Shown piece by piece: positions 51,221 through 60,983 of a stretch of 64,000 bases of DNA. The stretch lies in assembly GCA_017621455.1 (NCBI GenBank), contig JAGATC010000006.1:62001-126000 (forward strand). The letters run 5' to 3'. The stretch comes from Alistipes sp. (GTDB taxonomy: Bacteria > Bacteroidota > Bacteroidia > Bacteroidales > Rikenellaceae). The position numbers and the translations under genes are program-made. Under the pieces are notes generated by a model. That model saw only the letters and a program-made list of their open reading frames with translations. It was not told the origin of the DNA and did no database searches. Every line of letters starts with the position of its first letter. Position 1 is the stretch's first letter.

Positions 51221-53788
51221 TTATTCGTTTGTATTCTCTGTTGTGGTGGCCTCAACTACAGTCTCTGTTGCAGTCTCAGCACCCTCGGTAGTACCCTCCA
51301 GTGCTGCAATCTCCTCCTCCTCGGTCTTGGGCACCGCCGTAACCGACGCTATAGAGTCGCCCTCGCGGAGGTTGATTACGCGTACACCCTGCGTAGCACG
51401 TCCCGCAACGCGAATCTGGTCGGCAGAGGTGCGAATAGTCAAGCCCGAGCGGTTGATAATCATAAGGTCGTTATCGTCGGTTACCGCCTGGATAGAGATT
51501 AGCTTACCCGTCTTCTCGGTAACGTTGATAGTCTTGACGCCCTTACCACCACGGTTCGTGATGCGATACTCGTCCAGATCGGTACGCTTGCCGTAGCCAT
51601 TCTCCGAGAGTACGAGCACATCCTCCTTAGAGTCGGGCTCGATGGCTATCATGCCGATAACCTCGTTGTCCTCGTCGATAGATATGGCGCGAACACCCGA
51701 GCTGACACGACCCATGGGACGCACTGTAGACTCGTTGAAGCGGATGGCGCGACCCTCGCGTGCCGCAATCATAATCTCGGCATTGCCGCTTGTGAGCTTA
51801 ACCTCCAACAACTGGTCTCCCTCTCTAATAACGATTGCCTTGACGCCGTTAGTACGTGGACGTGAATAATCCTCCAACGTTGTCTTCTTGATGATACCGC
51901 GCTTGGTACACATCACGAGGTAGTTGTTCTCGACAAACTCCTTGTCGTTGAGCTTCTTAACGTTGATGTATGCATGTACCTTGTCGCCAGGCTCAATCTG
52001 TATGACGTTCTGTATGGCGCGACCCTTCGAGGCGCGTGTGCCCTCAGGAATCTGATATACCTTGAGCCAGTAGCAGCGGCCCATCTCGGTGAAGAACATC
52101 ATGGTGTTGTGCATCGAAGCCACGTAGATGTGCTCGATGAAGTCCTCATCGCGTGTTGCGCTACCCTTGGCACCCACGCCACCACGGTGCTGCGTGCGGT
52201 ACTCAGCCAGTGGCGTACGCTTGATGTAGCCCATATGCGAGATGGTGATGACCATATCGTCATCAGCATAGAAGTCCTCGGGGTTGAACTCCTCCGAAGA
52301 GTAGACAATCTCCGAGCGGCGCTCGTCGCCATACTTCTCCTTCATCTCCTTCATCTCATCCTTGATAATCTGCATCTGCATATCTACGTTTGCCAATACG
52401 GCATTCAGGTAGTTGATGGTCTTAACCAGCTCATCGTGCTCAGCCTCAAGCTGTTCGCGCTGTAGTCCTGTGAGCTGACGCAGACGCATCTCGAGGATGG
52501 CAGCAGTCTGAAGTTCCGATAGTCCGAAGCGCTCCTGGAGGCGTGTGCGTGCCTCCTCGCCAGTCTTCGACGAGCGGATGATGTGTACCACCTCGTCGAT
52601 GTTATCCTGGGCGATAAGCAAGCCCTTGACGATGTGTAGACGCTCCTCGGCTTTCTGTAGGTCGAAGCGCGAACGACGGATGATAACGTCGTGACGGTGG
52701 TCAACGAAGTGGCGGATAAGGTCCTTGAGGTTGAGCAGCTGTGGACGGCCGTTCACCAGTGCGATGTTGTTCACCGCAAACGACGACTGCAAGGGGGTAT
52801 TCTTGTAGAGCGTGTTGAGCACAACGCTTGCCACGGCATCCTGCTTGAGGATGATAACGATACGCATACCCTGACGGTCCGACTCGTCGTTGATGTACGA
52901 GATACCCTCAATCTTCTTCTCGTTGATAAGATCGGCGATGCGCTTAATCATCTCGGCCTTGTTCACCATGTATGGAATCTCGGTGATTACGATGCACTCT
53001 CTGCCCGATGCCGTATGCTCAATCTCGGTCTTTGCGCGCATAACCACGCGGCCACGACCCGTGAGCAACGCCTCCTTGACACCCTCGTAGCCATAGATGA
53101 TGGCACCTGTGGGGAAGTCGGGACCCTTAACGTAGTCGAGCAGCTCCTCGCACTCGCACTCGGGGTTGTCGATATATGCCTTGCAGGCATCCACCACCTC
53201 GCCGAGGTTGTGTGGTGCCATGTTGGTGGCCATACCTACGGCGATACCGCTGGCACCGTTTACCAACAACAATGGAATCTTTGTGGGCAGCACGGTAGGC
53301 TCCTTAAGCGTGTCGTCGAAGTTCAAGCCCCAGTCGATTGTCTCCTTGTCGATGTCGGCCATCACCTCGTCTGTAATCTTCTGCATGCGTGCCTCAGTGT
53401 AACGCATAGCTGCGGGCGAGTCGCCATCCATCGAGCCGAAGTTACCCTGTCCCTCAACCAATGGGTAGCGCATCGACCAATCCTGTGCCATACGTACCAT
53501 GGCCTCGTACACAGAGCTATCGCCATGTGGGTGGAACTTACCGAGCACATCACCGACAATACGCGCACTCTTACGTGTGGGCTTGTCTGAGTAGAGGTTT
53601 AGCTCGGCCGACATATCATATAAAATACGGCGGTGTACGGGCTTCAAGCCATCGCGCACATCGGGCAGTGCTCGCGACACGATTACCGACATAGAGTAGT
53701 CGATATATGCCGACTTCATCTGCTCTTCGAGGTTGACCTGGACAATACGTCCGCCGGTCGTACCTGTTGTGTTTAACTCTTCAGTCAT
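51221..53788 (-). CDS. gyrA: DNA gyrase subunit A
   Basis: 855 residues. Catalytic subunit that cuts and rejoins DNA for negative supercoiling. N-terminus: [20 protein letters not shown]; quinolone region [20 protein letters not shown] with Ser at the position of E. coli Ser83 and Glu at position 87; catalytic Tyr in MRYTEARM. The C-terminal beta-pinwheel has [11 protein letters not shown], a GyrA-box-type motif, which favours GyrA over ParC. The acidic, Thr-rich tail is typical. It has a well-formed promoter at 53853-53883. Confidence 0.95.
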   Translation of the reverse strand: MTEELNTTGTTGGRIVQVNLEEQMKSAYIDYSMSVIVSRALPDVRDGLKPVHRRILYDMSAELNLYSDKPTRKSARIVGDVLGKFHPHGDSSVYEAMVRMAQDWSMRYPLVEGQGNFGSMDGDSPAAMRYTEARMQKITDEVMADIDKETIDWGLNFDDTLKEPTVLPTKIPLLLVNGASGIAVGMATNMAPHNLGEVVDACKAYIDNPECECEELLDYVKGPDFPTGAIIYGYEGVKEALLTGRGRVVMRAKTEIEHTASGRECIVITEIPYMVNKAEMIKRIADLINEKKIEGISYINDESDRQGMRIVIILKQDAVASVVLNTLYKNTPLQSSFAVNNIALVNGRPQLLNLKDLIRHFVDHRHDVIIRRSRFDLQKAEERLHIVKGLLIAQDNIDEVVHIIRSSKTGEEARTRLQERFGLSELQTAAILEMRLRQLTGLQREQLEAEHDELVKTINYLNAVLANVDMQMQIIKDEMKEMKEKYGDERRSEIVYSSEEFNPEDFYADDDMVITISHMGYIKRTPLAEYRTQHRGGVGAKGSATRDEDFIEHIYVASMHNTMMFFTEMGRCYWLKVYQIPEGTRASKGRAIQNVIQIEPGDKVHAYINVKKLNDKEFVENNYLVMCTKRGIIKKTTLEDYSRPRTNGVKAIVIREGDQLLEVKLTSGNAEIMIAAREGRAIRFNESTVRPMGRVSSGVRAISIDEDNEVIGMIAIEPDSKEDVLVLSENGYGKRTDLDEYRITNRGGKGVKTINVTEKTGKLISIQAVTDDNDLMIINRSGLTIRTSADQIRVAGRATQGVRVINLREGDSIASVTAVPKTEEEEIAALEGTTEGAETATETVVEATTTENTNE

Positions 53789-53852
53789 ACTTATATTGGT
53801 TCAGTAATTAATTTTCAAGCAAAAAAGCTATTCTATATAAAATATAGACCCG

Positions 53853-53883
53853 CAAATTTACGCCTTATTTTCGATTTAAGCAA
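53853..53883 (-). promoter_or_regulatory. Promoter of gyrA
   Basis: Minus strand TTG (53883-53881) and TAAATTTG (53860-53853), spacing 20 bp. The rest of 53789-54021 shows no further feature. Confidence 0.65.
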
Positions 53884-54021
53884 ATCTTGTGCGGAAAAAG
53901 TGATGCAGTGATATTACCTTTTTCTATAAAATCGCCGTATTGCCACTTTTTAGGCGATTTAACGCGTTTTGTGCTTCGGCGTCGGGGTGGGGTCGAAGAA
54001 AAACCACTGCAATAATTAATT

Positions 54022-54051
54022 TTGTTATTTTTATTATTTATGCTATCTTTG
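54022..54051 (+). promoter_or_regulatory. Promoter of the GH84 gene
   Basis: TTG 54022-54024 and TATCTTTG 54044-54051, spacing 19 bp; leader about 30 nt. Confidence 0.75.
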
Positions 54052-54088
54052 CCCTTTGGAGAATAAAACCTAAAACTATACTTAATCT

Positions 54089-56614
54089 ATGTTTAAAACA
54101 TTCAAACAACTATGCTTGGTTATCGCAGCGCTTGTCGCGGTGTCGACGGCTACAGCTCAGGATTTGCAGTCGCAGCGTGGCGAGTCGCAAGACCTTGGTA
54201 AACTTCTCGGCCATCGTGTCGACCGTGGTGGCCTCAATATTAGCCCCTTCCCGCAGCAATATTTTCCTATGTTGTGCGACGGCGTAGACCTCAATAAGGG
54301 CGTAAAGCTCATTGGTGAGGCTGTTAACTATGCCGAGGAGCTACGCTTCCTTCCACAGAACAAAAAGGGTGTGAAGCTAACCATCCGATTCTATACTGAG
54401 GAGAGCGACGTGGATGATGTCTTAGCCCACACACCTGGCGCCTATGCTCTCGAGATTAGCGAGGGTAAAATCATCATCGATGCTTATGACGATGCTGGCG
54501 CCTTCTATGCCATTCAGACCTTGCGACAGATTGTCGAGAGCCCCATCTCGGCTGAGGGTAAGCTCCCGGCTATGTACGTTAAAGACTGGCCCGATTTGAA
54601 GTATCGTGGCGTTGTCGAGGGCTTCTATGGCGAGCCTTGGTCACACGAGACCCGCCTCTCGCTTATCGACTTCTACGGCCGCTTCAAGATGAACTACTAC
54701 ATCTACGGCCCTAAGGATGACCCATACCACTCGTCGCCCTACTGGCGCGAGATGTATCCCGCCGAGGAGGCCGAGGAGATTCGTGAGCTTGTAGAGGCCT
54801 GCAAGCGTAACCGCGTGCACTTCGTGTGGGCTATCCACCCAGGTAAGGATATTAAGTGGGAGGAGTCTGATATTCAGAATCTTATAATGAAGTTTGATGC
54901 TATGTATCAGCTCGGTGTTCGTGCCTTTGCTGTTCACTTCGACGATATTGAGGGTGCAGGTACCAACCCCTACTACCAGACCGAGTTGATGAACATCCTC
55001 AACGATGAGTTCGTAAAGGTGAAGGGCGATGTAGAGCCCCTTATCGTGTGCCCCACGGAGTATACTCGCCTTTGGGCTAACCCCACGGAGCGTGGTAGCC
55101 TGATTATCTACGGCAACGAGCTCGACCCCTCGGTCGATGTCTTCTGGACGGGCGATGCCGTATGTAGCAATATGACCGAGTCGACGATGGAGTGGATCTC
55201 GTCACGCATCCAGCGCCCAGCGCTCTTCTGGTGGAACTTCCCCGTTACGGACTACGCCCGCCATATCGTTATGCAGGGTCCCGTCTACGGTCTTGCCTCT
55301 ACGATGGATGATACCAAGACCCGCGGTATCGTGAGCAACCCTATGGAGCACGGCGAGGCATCTAAGTTGGCGTTGTATAGCACGGCGGACTATGCGTGGT
55401 GCCCCTATAAATATAACCCCATCGATAGCTGGGAGCGTGCCATTGAGTGTGTAGCACCCGAGGTGGCAGAGGCCTACCGCCTCTTCGCTATCCACTCGTG
55501 CGACACCGAGACCGGTTACCGCCGCTTGGAGTCGTGGGAGACCGAGACCTTCACATTCGCCGAGTATGACGACGCCAAGGCAGCTAAGCTTCGCGAGGAG
55601 CTGGAGCGCATAGTCGAGGTGCCTGCCCAGATGGAGGCTATGCAGAATAAGGCACTCCTTGAGGAGTTGCGCCCCTGGTTGGTGGAGTTTGGCAAGCTCG
55701 GTGAGCGCTGCCTTAAGGCTCTCGATTGCTACGAGCTCTACCGCAAGGGCGACTACGAGGGCTTCTGGAACCTCTACGTAGATAACCTTATGACCGAGGA
55801 GGAGGTTGCTGCCTTCGATGCTCACCGCATCGGCACGATGAAGTTGCACCCCTTCTATGAGCGTATGATGGACGATATGGCATCGGCTTACTATGAGAGC
55901 CTTACAGGCCAGAAGGCATCTACTCTTGCCCCCGTGGGCGTCTACAACTCGTTGGCAGCACCCCAGGCTAAGTATATGTTCGACAACGACCCCGAGACCT
56001 ACTACCACTCGGGTCAGGGGCAGCGCACCGACGACTTTGTGGGTGCCGATATGGGTATTGTGCGCGAGGTACGCGAGATACGCATCATACAGGGTCGTAA
56101 CTCAGAGGATGATGTAGACTACTTCGACCACTGCGTTGTAGAGTACTCTTCAGATGGCGAGAATTGGACCGCCCTCACCGAGCCTTTGCAGGGTGTCTAC
56201 GACATCGAGTGGAGGGGGGAGCCCTTCGAGGCGCGCTATGTCGGCATCCGTAAGCTCGAATCTACGAAGCGCAACTGGCTTGCTATACGTGAGTTTGCCA
56301 TTAACCCTGTTACGGAGTCGGAGTATGGCTGGGACTGTAACCCATTCACCTCGTTAAAGGTAGAGGGTAGCATCGACATTGAGATCCCCAGCGCGTGCTA
56401 TAGCAAGAATGGCGAGACGCATGTGGAACTTATGCTCGGCGAGCTTGATGGTAGGGTAGAGTATCGCATTTATAACGACTTTGCCGAGTACTCGAGTGGC
56501 GAGATTACCTCGTCGCGTACATCTATTGCCCTACCGGCGACCAGCATCTGCTCAGGTAAGTGGCGCATAGAGCTCAAGGGCGACTTCGACCTCTACGAGC
56601 TATTTTATAGATAG
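54089..56614 (+). CDS. GH84 beta-N-acetylglucosaminidase with discoidin-like C-terminus
   Basis: 841 residues. Signal peptide ends TATAQ (about 24). Residues 40-160 are the GH20b-like N-domain; the GH84 barrel starts with YRGVVEGFYGEPWSHETRLS (173-192) and carries the catalytic Asp pair at 285-286 in AVHFDDIEGAGTNP, the same pair as in the Bacteroides thetaiotaomicron O-GlcNAcase homologue. WNFPVTDYARH and LALYSTADYAWCP complete the barrel. Residues about 620-730 look like an F5/8 C (discoidin) module (DNDPETYYHSGQGQRTDDFV). It removes GlcNAc from glycans, probably mucin or glycoprotein, in the periplasm or at the surface. Single unit with terminator. Confidence 0.92.
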   Translation: MFKTFKQLCLVIAALVAVSTATAQDLQSQRGESQDLGKLLGHRVDRGGLNISPFPQQYFPMLCDGVDLNKGVKLIGEAVNYAEELRFLPQNKKGVKLTIRFYTEESDVDDVLAHTPGAYALEISEGKIIIDAYDDAGAFYAIQTLRQIVESPISAEGKLPAMYVKDWPDLKYRGVVEGFYGEPWSHETRLSLIDFYGRFKMNYYIYGPKDDPYHSSPYWREMYPAEEAEEIRELVEACKRNRVHFVWAIHPGKDIKWEESDIQNLIMKFDAMYQLGVRAFAVHFDDIEGAGTNPYYQTELMNILNDEFVKVKGDVEPLIVCPTEYTRLWANPTERGSLIIYGNELDPSVDVFWTGDAVCSNMTESTMEWISSRIQRPALFWWNFPVTDYARHIVMQGPVYGLASTMDDTKTRGIVSNPMEHGEASKLALYSTADYAWCPYKYNPIDSWERAIECVAPEVAEAYRLFAIHSCDTETGYRRLESWETETFTFAEYDDAKAAKLREELERIVEVPAQMEAMQNKALLEELRPWLVEFGKLGERCLKALDCYELYRKGDYEGFWNLYVDNLMTEEEVAAFDAHRIGTMKLHPFYERMMDDMASAYYESLTGQKASTLAPVGVYNSLAAPQAKYMFDNDPETYYHSGQGQRTDDFVGADMGIVREVREIRIIQGRNSEDDVDYFDHCVVEYSSDGENWTALTEPLQGVYDIEWRGEPFEARYVGIRKLESTKRNWLAIREFAINPVTESEYGWDCNPFTSLKVEGSIDIEIPSACYSKNGETHVELMLGELDGRVEYRIYNDFAEYSSGEITSSRTSIALPATSICSGKWRIELKGDFDLYELFYR

Positions 56615-56650
56615 GCTGCAAATAACACAGCGAACCTTTATAGTGATTTA

Positions 56651-56682
56651 TAGGGAGTTGAGCAACTATGCTCAGCTCCCTA
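56651..56682 (+). terminator. Terminator after the GH84 gene
   Basis: TAGGGAGTTGAGCA, loop ACTA, TGCTCAGCTCCCTA; 14-bp stem with one G-T pair, then a T-rich stretch. Confidence 0.85.
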
Positions 56683-56726
56683 TATTCGTTTTTAGCACGA
56701 ATGTATCAACTTTACTAAATTTTGCG

Positions 56727-56734
56727 TATATTTG
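56727..56734 (+). promoter_or_regulatory. -7 promoter element of the PHP-EptA operon
   Basis: TATATTTG; start near 56741, which excludes the earlier in-frame start at 56722 and favours ATG 56770. Confidence 0.6.
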
Positions 56735-56769
56735 CGCGCTTTAAATTTAATACACATCACTGCAATAAG

Positions 56770-57996
56770 ATGAAGTGGGCATTAATCGTGGCAACACGCT
56801 GCATACATATCGGCATTATGGTGCTGTTGTCGCTCACGCTCGTGTTGACGATGCTTGTTGTTGTATCAAGCGCCAGCTTGGTGTACGACTTTGCTCTACC
56901 ACAGCCATTTAGTGGCCCCGACATATTTGACCCATACCGCAATGTCGACACAACGTTAGGGTGGAAGCGTGCAGCGCTACATACCCATTCGCGTGTTGAG
57001 GGCATATTCAACGAGTGCGACTTTACACCTCGGCAGATTACTGACCGCTATCGAGAACTTGGCTACGATGTCGTTCACTTCTCGAACCATAACGAGCATA
57101 CCGAGCACCCGACCGAGGGTCATGTCGCTATTTACGAGCATGGCTACAACATCGCAAAGCTACACATGAACGTCTACGGCAGCGACGATGTCATGTCCTA
57201 CGACCCAATTATCCCCATCTTCGACTTCCAGCGTCAGTTCAAGTTGGAGCTGCTCGCTAAGGATGCCGACCTTGTGCAGCTGAACCATCCAGGGCGTACC
57301 AAAGGCCTCGATAAGGAGACGCTGCAGCGCCTTGGTGGCTATAGAGTTATAGAGCTTAGCAACATCATCAGTAGGAACCAAGAGGAGTGGGACTGGGCGT
57401 TGAGTGCTGGCCGCTATGTCTTTGCGGTATATACCGACGACATGCACTTCCTCGACTGTAGCTATGCTGTGGCGCGACGCTCGACAATGCTCAACACTCC
57501 CTCTGAAAGCTATGAGGATGTGGTGGCTACGCTCAACGACGGAGCATACTACTCGCTCTATACCCCCGACTATGGTGGTGGCAATTGGGACATAAAGCGC
57601 GATATGAACCCCGCCGTGCCCCGCATACGTACCATAGGTGAGAGCTGCGGAGAGATATACGTGACATTCACCGAGCCTGCTGATAGCGTGTGCTTTACAG
57701 GTCAGAATCAACGTGTGCTACACACCGCCTATGGGTGTGATAGCGCGAGCTATGTTATGGCCGACGAGGACAGCTACGCCCGCATCACGGCATATTTTGC
57801 GGATGGTGAGCGCATCTATACCAACGCCTTTGCGCGATACGATGCTGCAAAGATGGATAGCCCGTTCGATGCGGAGCATTACAGCGTAAATGTCTGGCTG
57901 ACAATATTGTATAACCTTGCGCTACTCGTGATAGTAACACTGCTCGGAGTAGCACTTTATAAAGTTTTAAGACGATGGGAAAGTTTCAAGAATTAG
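56770..57996 (+). CDS. Membrane-anchored PHP-domain phosphoesterase-like protein
   Basis: 408 residues from ATG 56770. Membrane helices at about 13-36 and near 380-400. Between them, a PHP-type metal-binding domain faces the periplasm: AALHTHSRVEG (His71, His73), ITDRYRELGYDVVHFSNHNE, VQLNHPGR and VYTDDMHF. PHP domains hydrolyse phosphoesters with two or three metals and are normally cytosolic. After the PHP part is a beta-rich domain (about 270-365). It overlaps the phosphoethanolamine transferase gene by 22 bp, which argues for a joint role in lipid A or surface phosphate chemistry; that link is inference. Confidence 0.75.
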   Translation: MKWALIVATRCIHIGIMVLLSLTLVLTMLVVVSSASLVYDFALPQPFSGPDIFDPYRNVDTTLGWKRAALHTHSRVEGIFNECDFTPRQITDRYRELGYDVVHFSNHNEHTEHPTEGHVAIYEHGYNIAKLHMNVYGSDDVMSYDPIIPIFDFQRQFKLELLAKDADLVQLNHPGRTKGLDKETLQRLGGYRVIELSNIISRNQEEWDWALSAGRYVFAVYTDDMHFLDCSYAVARRSTMLNTPSESYEDVVATLNDGAYYSLYTPDYGGGNWDIKRDMNPAVPRIRTIGESCGEIYVTFTEPADSVCFTGQNQRVLHTAYGCDSASYVMADEDSYARITAYFADGERIYTNAFARYDAAKMDSPFDAEHYSVNVWLTILYNLALLVIVTLLGVALYKVLRRWESFKN

Positions 57997-59639
57997 GCAC
58001 TACAATGTCGAAATATGCCGCTTTGGCATATGCTAAAACCAAGGAGTGGACGAAGCTGCTGTGGGAGATAATACGACGCCCGATAGATGTCGCTAAGTTG
58101 GCCATACTGCTCAGCGCCTTTACGCTCGTCGCCTACAACATCCCCCTTATTACGATGATTATATCGGGTGTTGATGGCGATTTTAACGGCATCCTTATAT
58201 GCGTAAGCGTATTCATACTGCTGTTGGTGCTCAACTTTTTGCTCTACTACCTGTTGCTCTACTGCTTCCGCGTAGTGGGTAAGTATCTGATAGCCTTCAC
58301 GTTTATAGGCAACGCCATAAGCCTATATTTCATCAACACCTATAACGTGCTTATTACCAAGGCGATGATGGGCAATGTCTTTAACACCCGTCTGTCGGAG
58401 GCCGAGGGCTTCTTCTCGTTCTCTGCGGTGCTGTACTTCGTGATACTGGGCGTAATCCCCGCCATCTACATCATAGCCACACGCATCGACTATCGCTCGA
58501 TATGGCGCTTCCTTGCGTCGCTGGGCATAACACTTGCTATAGTGTGCGGCACGTTTTTAGTCAACAAGCAGAACATCCTCTGGATAGACTATAACGCCAC
58601 ACGCATTGGCGGCTTGGCTATGCCTTACTGCTATACCGTCAATACGGTGCGATATATCAACCAGCTGATACTTATGAATCGTGAGGAGACGCCGCTGCCC
58701 GATGCCGAGATTACCACCGACACACGCGATGTTGTGGTGTTGGTTATTGGCGAGTCGGCACGTAGCGCCAACTTCTCGCTCTACGGCTATAAGCGTTGCA
58801 CCAATCCTATGCTTGAGCAGGTTGATGAACTCGTTGTTCTCGATGCTAAGTCGGCTTACACTTACACCACCGATGGCGTTAAGGCCATCATCGACCATAA
58901 GCCTACAGATGAGCTCTACGAGATACTCCCCAACTACCTCTTCCGCAACGGAGTGGATGTCATCTGGCGCACAAGTAACTGGGGTGAGCCTCCACTGCAT
59001 ATCGACAAGGTTTATAAGCGTGAGGAGCTTGGTGAGCGCTACGGTGTAGATAGTTCCTATGATGGAGCTCTTGTTGCTGGCCTTGCCCAGGAGATTCTCT
59101 CAAGCGATAAGGATAAGACCTTGGTTATTATCCATACCAGCACCAGCCATGGCCCCGAGTACTACAAGAGATACCCCAGCCAGTTCAAGCAGTTCACACC
59201 GGTATGTACCGAGGTGGAGATGTCTAAGGCTAACCGCTCGGAGCTTATCAACGCCTATGATAACACCATCCTCTATACCGACTATATGCTCTATACGGTT
59301 ATCGAGGAGCTGCGTAGCCTTCCCGCCGATATGCGCTGCTGTATGATTTATATCTCGGATCATGGTGAGTCGCTGGGCGAGGGCGGTGTCTATATGCATG
59401 GCCTACCGATGGACGTTGCACCCCGTGAGCAGTACGAGATACCCTTCATCGTGTGGAACTCCGACCCTAATACCGAGGTTAAGTCCCTCAACCTGGTGGG
59501 TCAGTACCACATCTTCCATAGCGTTATGTCCTATCTTGGAGTAACCAGCCCCATCTACAACGAGGCAAAGAACATATTCACCTACTCGGCGAGCCTACCC
59601 ATCGAGGAGAATGCGGTAGACGATACCGACGCTGAGTAG
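57975..59639 (+). CDS. EptA-like phosphoethanolamine transferase (sulfatase fold)
   Basis: 554 residues from 57975; an ATG at 58005 (MSKYAALAY) would avoid the overlap and give 544. Five N-terminal membrane helices (to about residue 215), then an alkaline-phosphatase-superfamily domain: VVVLVIGESARSANFSLYGY with Ser where EptA has its Thr nucleophile, VIIHTSTSHGPEYYKRYP, YDNTILYTDYMLYTVIEEL and YISDHGESLGEGGVYMHG with the zinc-binding Asp-His. Such enzymes move phosphoethanolamine from phosphatidylethanolamine to lipid A and can lower polymyxin binding. It ends with a hairpin terminator. Confidence 0.9.
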   Translation: MGKFQELGTTMSKYAALAYAKTKEWTKLLWEIIRRPIDVAKLAILLSAFTLVAYNIPLITMIISGVDGDFNGILICVSVFILLLVLNFLLYYLLLYCFRVVGKYLIAFTFIGNAISLYFINTYNVLITKAMMGNVFNTRLSEAEGFFSFSAVLYFVILGVIPAIYIIATRIDYRSIWRFLASLGITLAIVCGTFLVNKQNILWIDYNATRIGGLAMPYCYTVNTVRYINQLILMNREETPLPDAEITTDTRDVVVLVIGESARSANFSLYGYKRCTNPMLEQVDELVVLDAKSAYTYTTDGVKAIIDHKPTDELYEILPNYLFRNGVDVIWRTSNWGEPPLHIDKVYKREELGERYGVDSSYDGALVAGLAQEILSSDKDKTLVIIHTSTSHGPEYYKRYPSQFKQFTPVCTEVEMSKANRSELINAYDNTILYTDYMLYTVIEELRSLPADMRCCMIYISDHGESLGEGGVYMHGLPMDVAPREQYEIPFIVWNSDPNTEVKSLNLVGQYHIFHSVMSYLGVTSPIYNEAKNIFTYSASLPIEENAVDDTDAE

Positions 59640-59660
59640 TAGGTGCACTATGCAGTTAAG

Positions 59661-59688
59661 GAGGTCGCAACGCTCGTGTTGCGGCCTC
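59661..59688 (+). terminator. Terminator after the EptA-like gene
   Basis: GAGGTCGCAAC, loop of six, GTTGCGGCCTC, then TGTTGTTT; 11-bp stem with one G-T pair. Confidence 0.7.
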
Positions 59689-59832
59689 TGTTGTTTACGG
59701 TGACGTAGAGGAGGGTGATTATAGGTGGGTTAGAAAGAGATAGGGTAGCTACAATGCGTCAAACCGCATAGCACCCTCGTCGAATCTCTCTTATTTCTCC
59801 CTAAAACTACCTGAAAATATACTTTTGTGTTA

Positions 59833-59840
59833 TATCTTTG
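59833..59840 (+). promoter_or_regulatory. -7 promoter element of the DMT transporter gene
   Basis: TATCTTTG 24 bp before ATG 59864; rules out the longer start at 59825. Confidence 0.65.
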
Positions 59841-59863
59841 TAGCCCAAAAGCTGAAATTACCC

Positions 59864-60754
59864 ATGAAAGCACTAAGTAAAAACGCCATTATAGGCTATC
59901 CTGCCGGCATCGTTACCGGCATCACATACGGACTCAATCCGCTCTTTGCCATGCCCCTGATGAATCAGGGCGCTGCCATAGAGTCGATACTCTTCTTTCG
60001 ATACGCCTTTGCTGTGGTGATTTTGGGCCTATTCCTTTTGCTTACAAAACAGAGCTTTAAGATTACCGCAAAGCAGGCGGGTGTATTGCTCGTTCTTGGC
60101 ATGCTATTTACATCGAGCAGTCTATTCCTTTTTGAGGCATACAACTACATCGCCTCGGGCCTGGCTACTACGCTGATATTCCTCTATCCTGTGCTTGTGG
60201 CTGTTATTATGGTCTTCTTGGGTGTCGTGCCCTCGTGGCCCGTGTGGATGGCTATCGCTGCGACATTTGGCGGCGTGATGATTATGACGCAAGGCGGTGG
60301 TGGCGAGTCGATAGACCCGATTGGCGTGGCACTATCGGTGGGCTCGGCATTAGTGTATGCTTTATTTATCGTTGTCATCAACCGCAGCAAGGCTATTGCC
60401 GACATCTCTAATACGCTACTTACATTCTATGCTCTGATGGTTGGCGCTGTGGTGTTCTTGGGCAAAATAGCCTTCTCGGATGCGGCTATCACAGCGGGCA
60501 TAACAACATGCGGCGACTGGCTTAACTTGGTAGGCTTGGCACTGCTGCCTACTATTGTCTCCACAGCAACACTTGCCATCGCAACGCGCAATATCGGTGC
60601 AACAAAGGCCTCGGTGCTTGGCGTTTTTGAGCCTATTACCGCCATCCTTGTCGGTACGCTGATGTTTGGTGAGCCACTTACCACCAACATCGTCGTCGGC
60701 ATATCTATCGCCATTGTCGCCGTAACATTTATGATATCGGTAACAAAGCGATAG
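59864..60754 (+). CDS. EamA/DMT family transporter
   Basis: ATG 59864 (MKALSKNAIIGYPAGIV) gives 296 residues with ten membrane helices in two EamA halves (about 10-140 and 155-290). SSSLFLFEAYNYIASGLATT and the mirrored TKASVLGVFEPITAILVGTL are the paired motifs. Drug/metabolite exporters of this type move amino acids, nucleotides or other small molecules; substrate not readable. The frame stays open for 54 codons after the TAG; see the next entry. Confidence 0.9.
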   Translation: MKALSKNAIIGYPAGIVTGITYGLNPLFAMPLMNQGAAIESILFFRYAFAVVILGLFLLLTKQSFKITAKQAGVLLVLGMLFTSSSLFLFEAYNYIASGLATTLIFLYPVLVAVIMVFLGVVPSWPVWMAIAATFGGVMIMTQGGGGESIDPIGVALSVGSALVYALFIVVINRSKAIADISNTLLTFYALMVGAVVFLGKIAFSDAAITAGITTCGDWLNLVGLALLPTIVSTATLAIATRNIGATKASVLGVFEPITAILVGTLMFGEPLTTNIVVGISIAIVAVTFMISVTKR

Positions 60755-60919
60755 CATCCATATATTCGCCACATCTATCCGACTGTACCATTCGCTCAGG
60801 AACTCGCAGCGTGGATTTATGAGGAGTTGTTCGATGATGACTCGAACACATCCTCGCACGACAACACTCGCGACTATGATTCGTCAGATGACTACGATGA
60901 TTGTGAGGAGGATTATTGA
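60755..60919 (+). pseudogene. In-frame open stretch after the EamA stop, acidic tail
   Basis: Directly after TAG 60752-60754 the same frame reads 54 codons: HPYIRHIYPTVPFAQELAAW, then IYEELFDDD and an Asp/Tyr-rich end (DSSDDYDDCEEDY) to TGA 60917-60919. There is no ATG in frame. It has the look of a real protein end (amphipathic helix plus acidic tail) but is unlike EamA. It is either the 3' remnant of a gene cut off when the helicase region arrived, or a read-through extension. The former seems likelier. Confidence 0.35.
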
Positions 60920-60951
60920 TGATTCTCTACTCTTTGTATTGAAATAATGAT

Positions 60952-60959
60952 TAACTTTG
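60952..60959 (+). promoter_or_regulatory. -7 promoter element of the helicase-RES operon
   Basis: TAACTTTG; start near 60966, leader about 18 nt before ATG 60984. TTTG at 60933-60936 is 15 bp upstream, closer than ideal. Confidence 0.55.
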
Positions 60960-60983
60960 TAAAGAATTGCAAACTATAACGCT

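Noticed and set aside
52691..53590. 299-codon plus-strand frame over gyrA
   Set aside because: Antisense shadow of a highly conserved gene, no recognisable domain, His/Val-rich composition typical of shadow frames.
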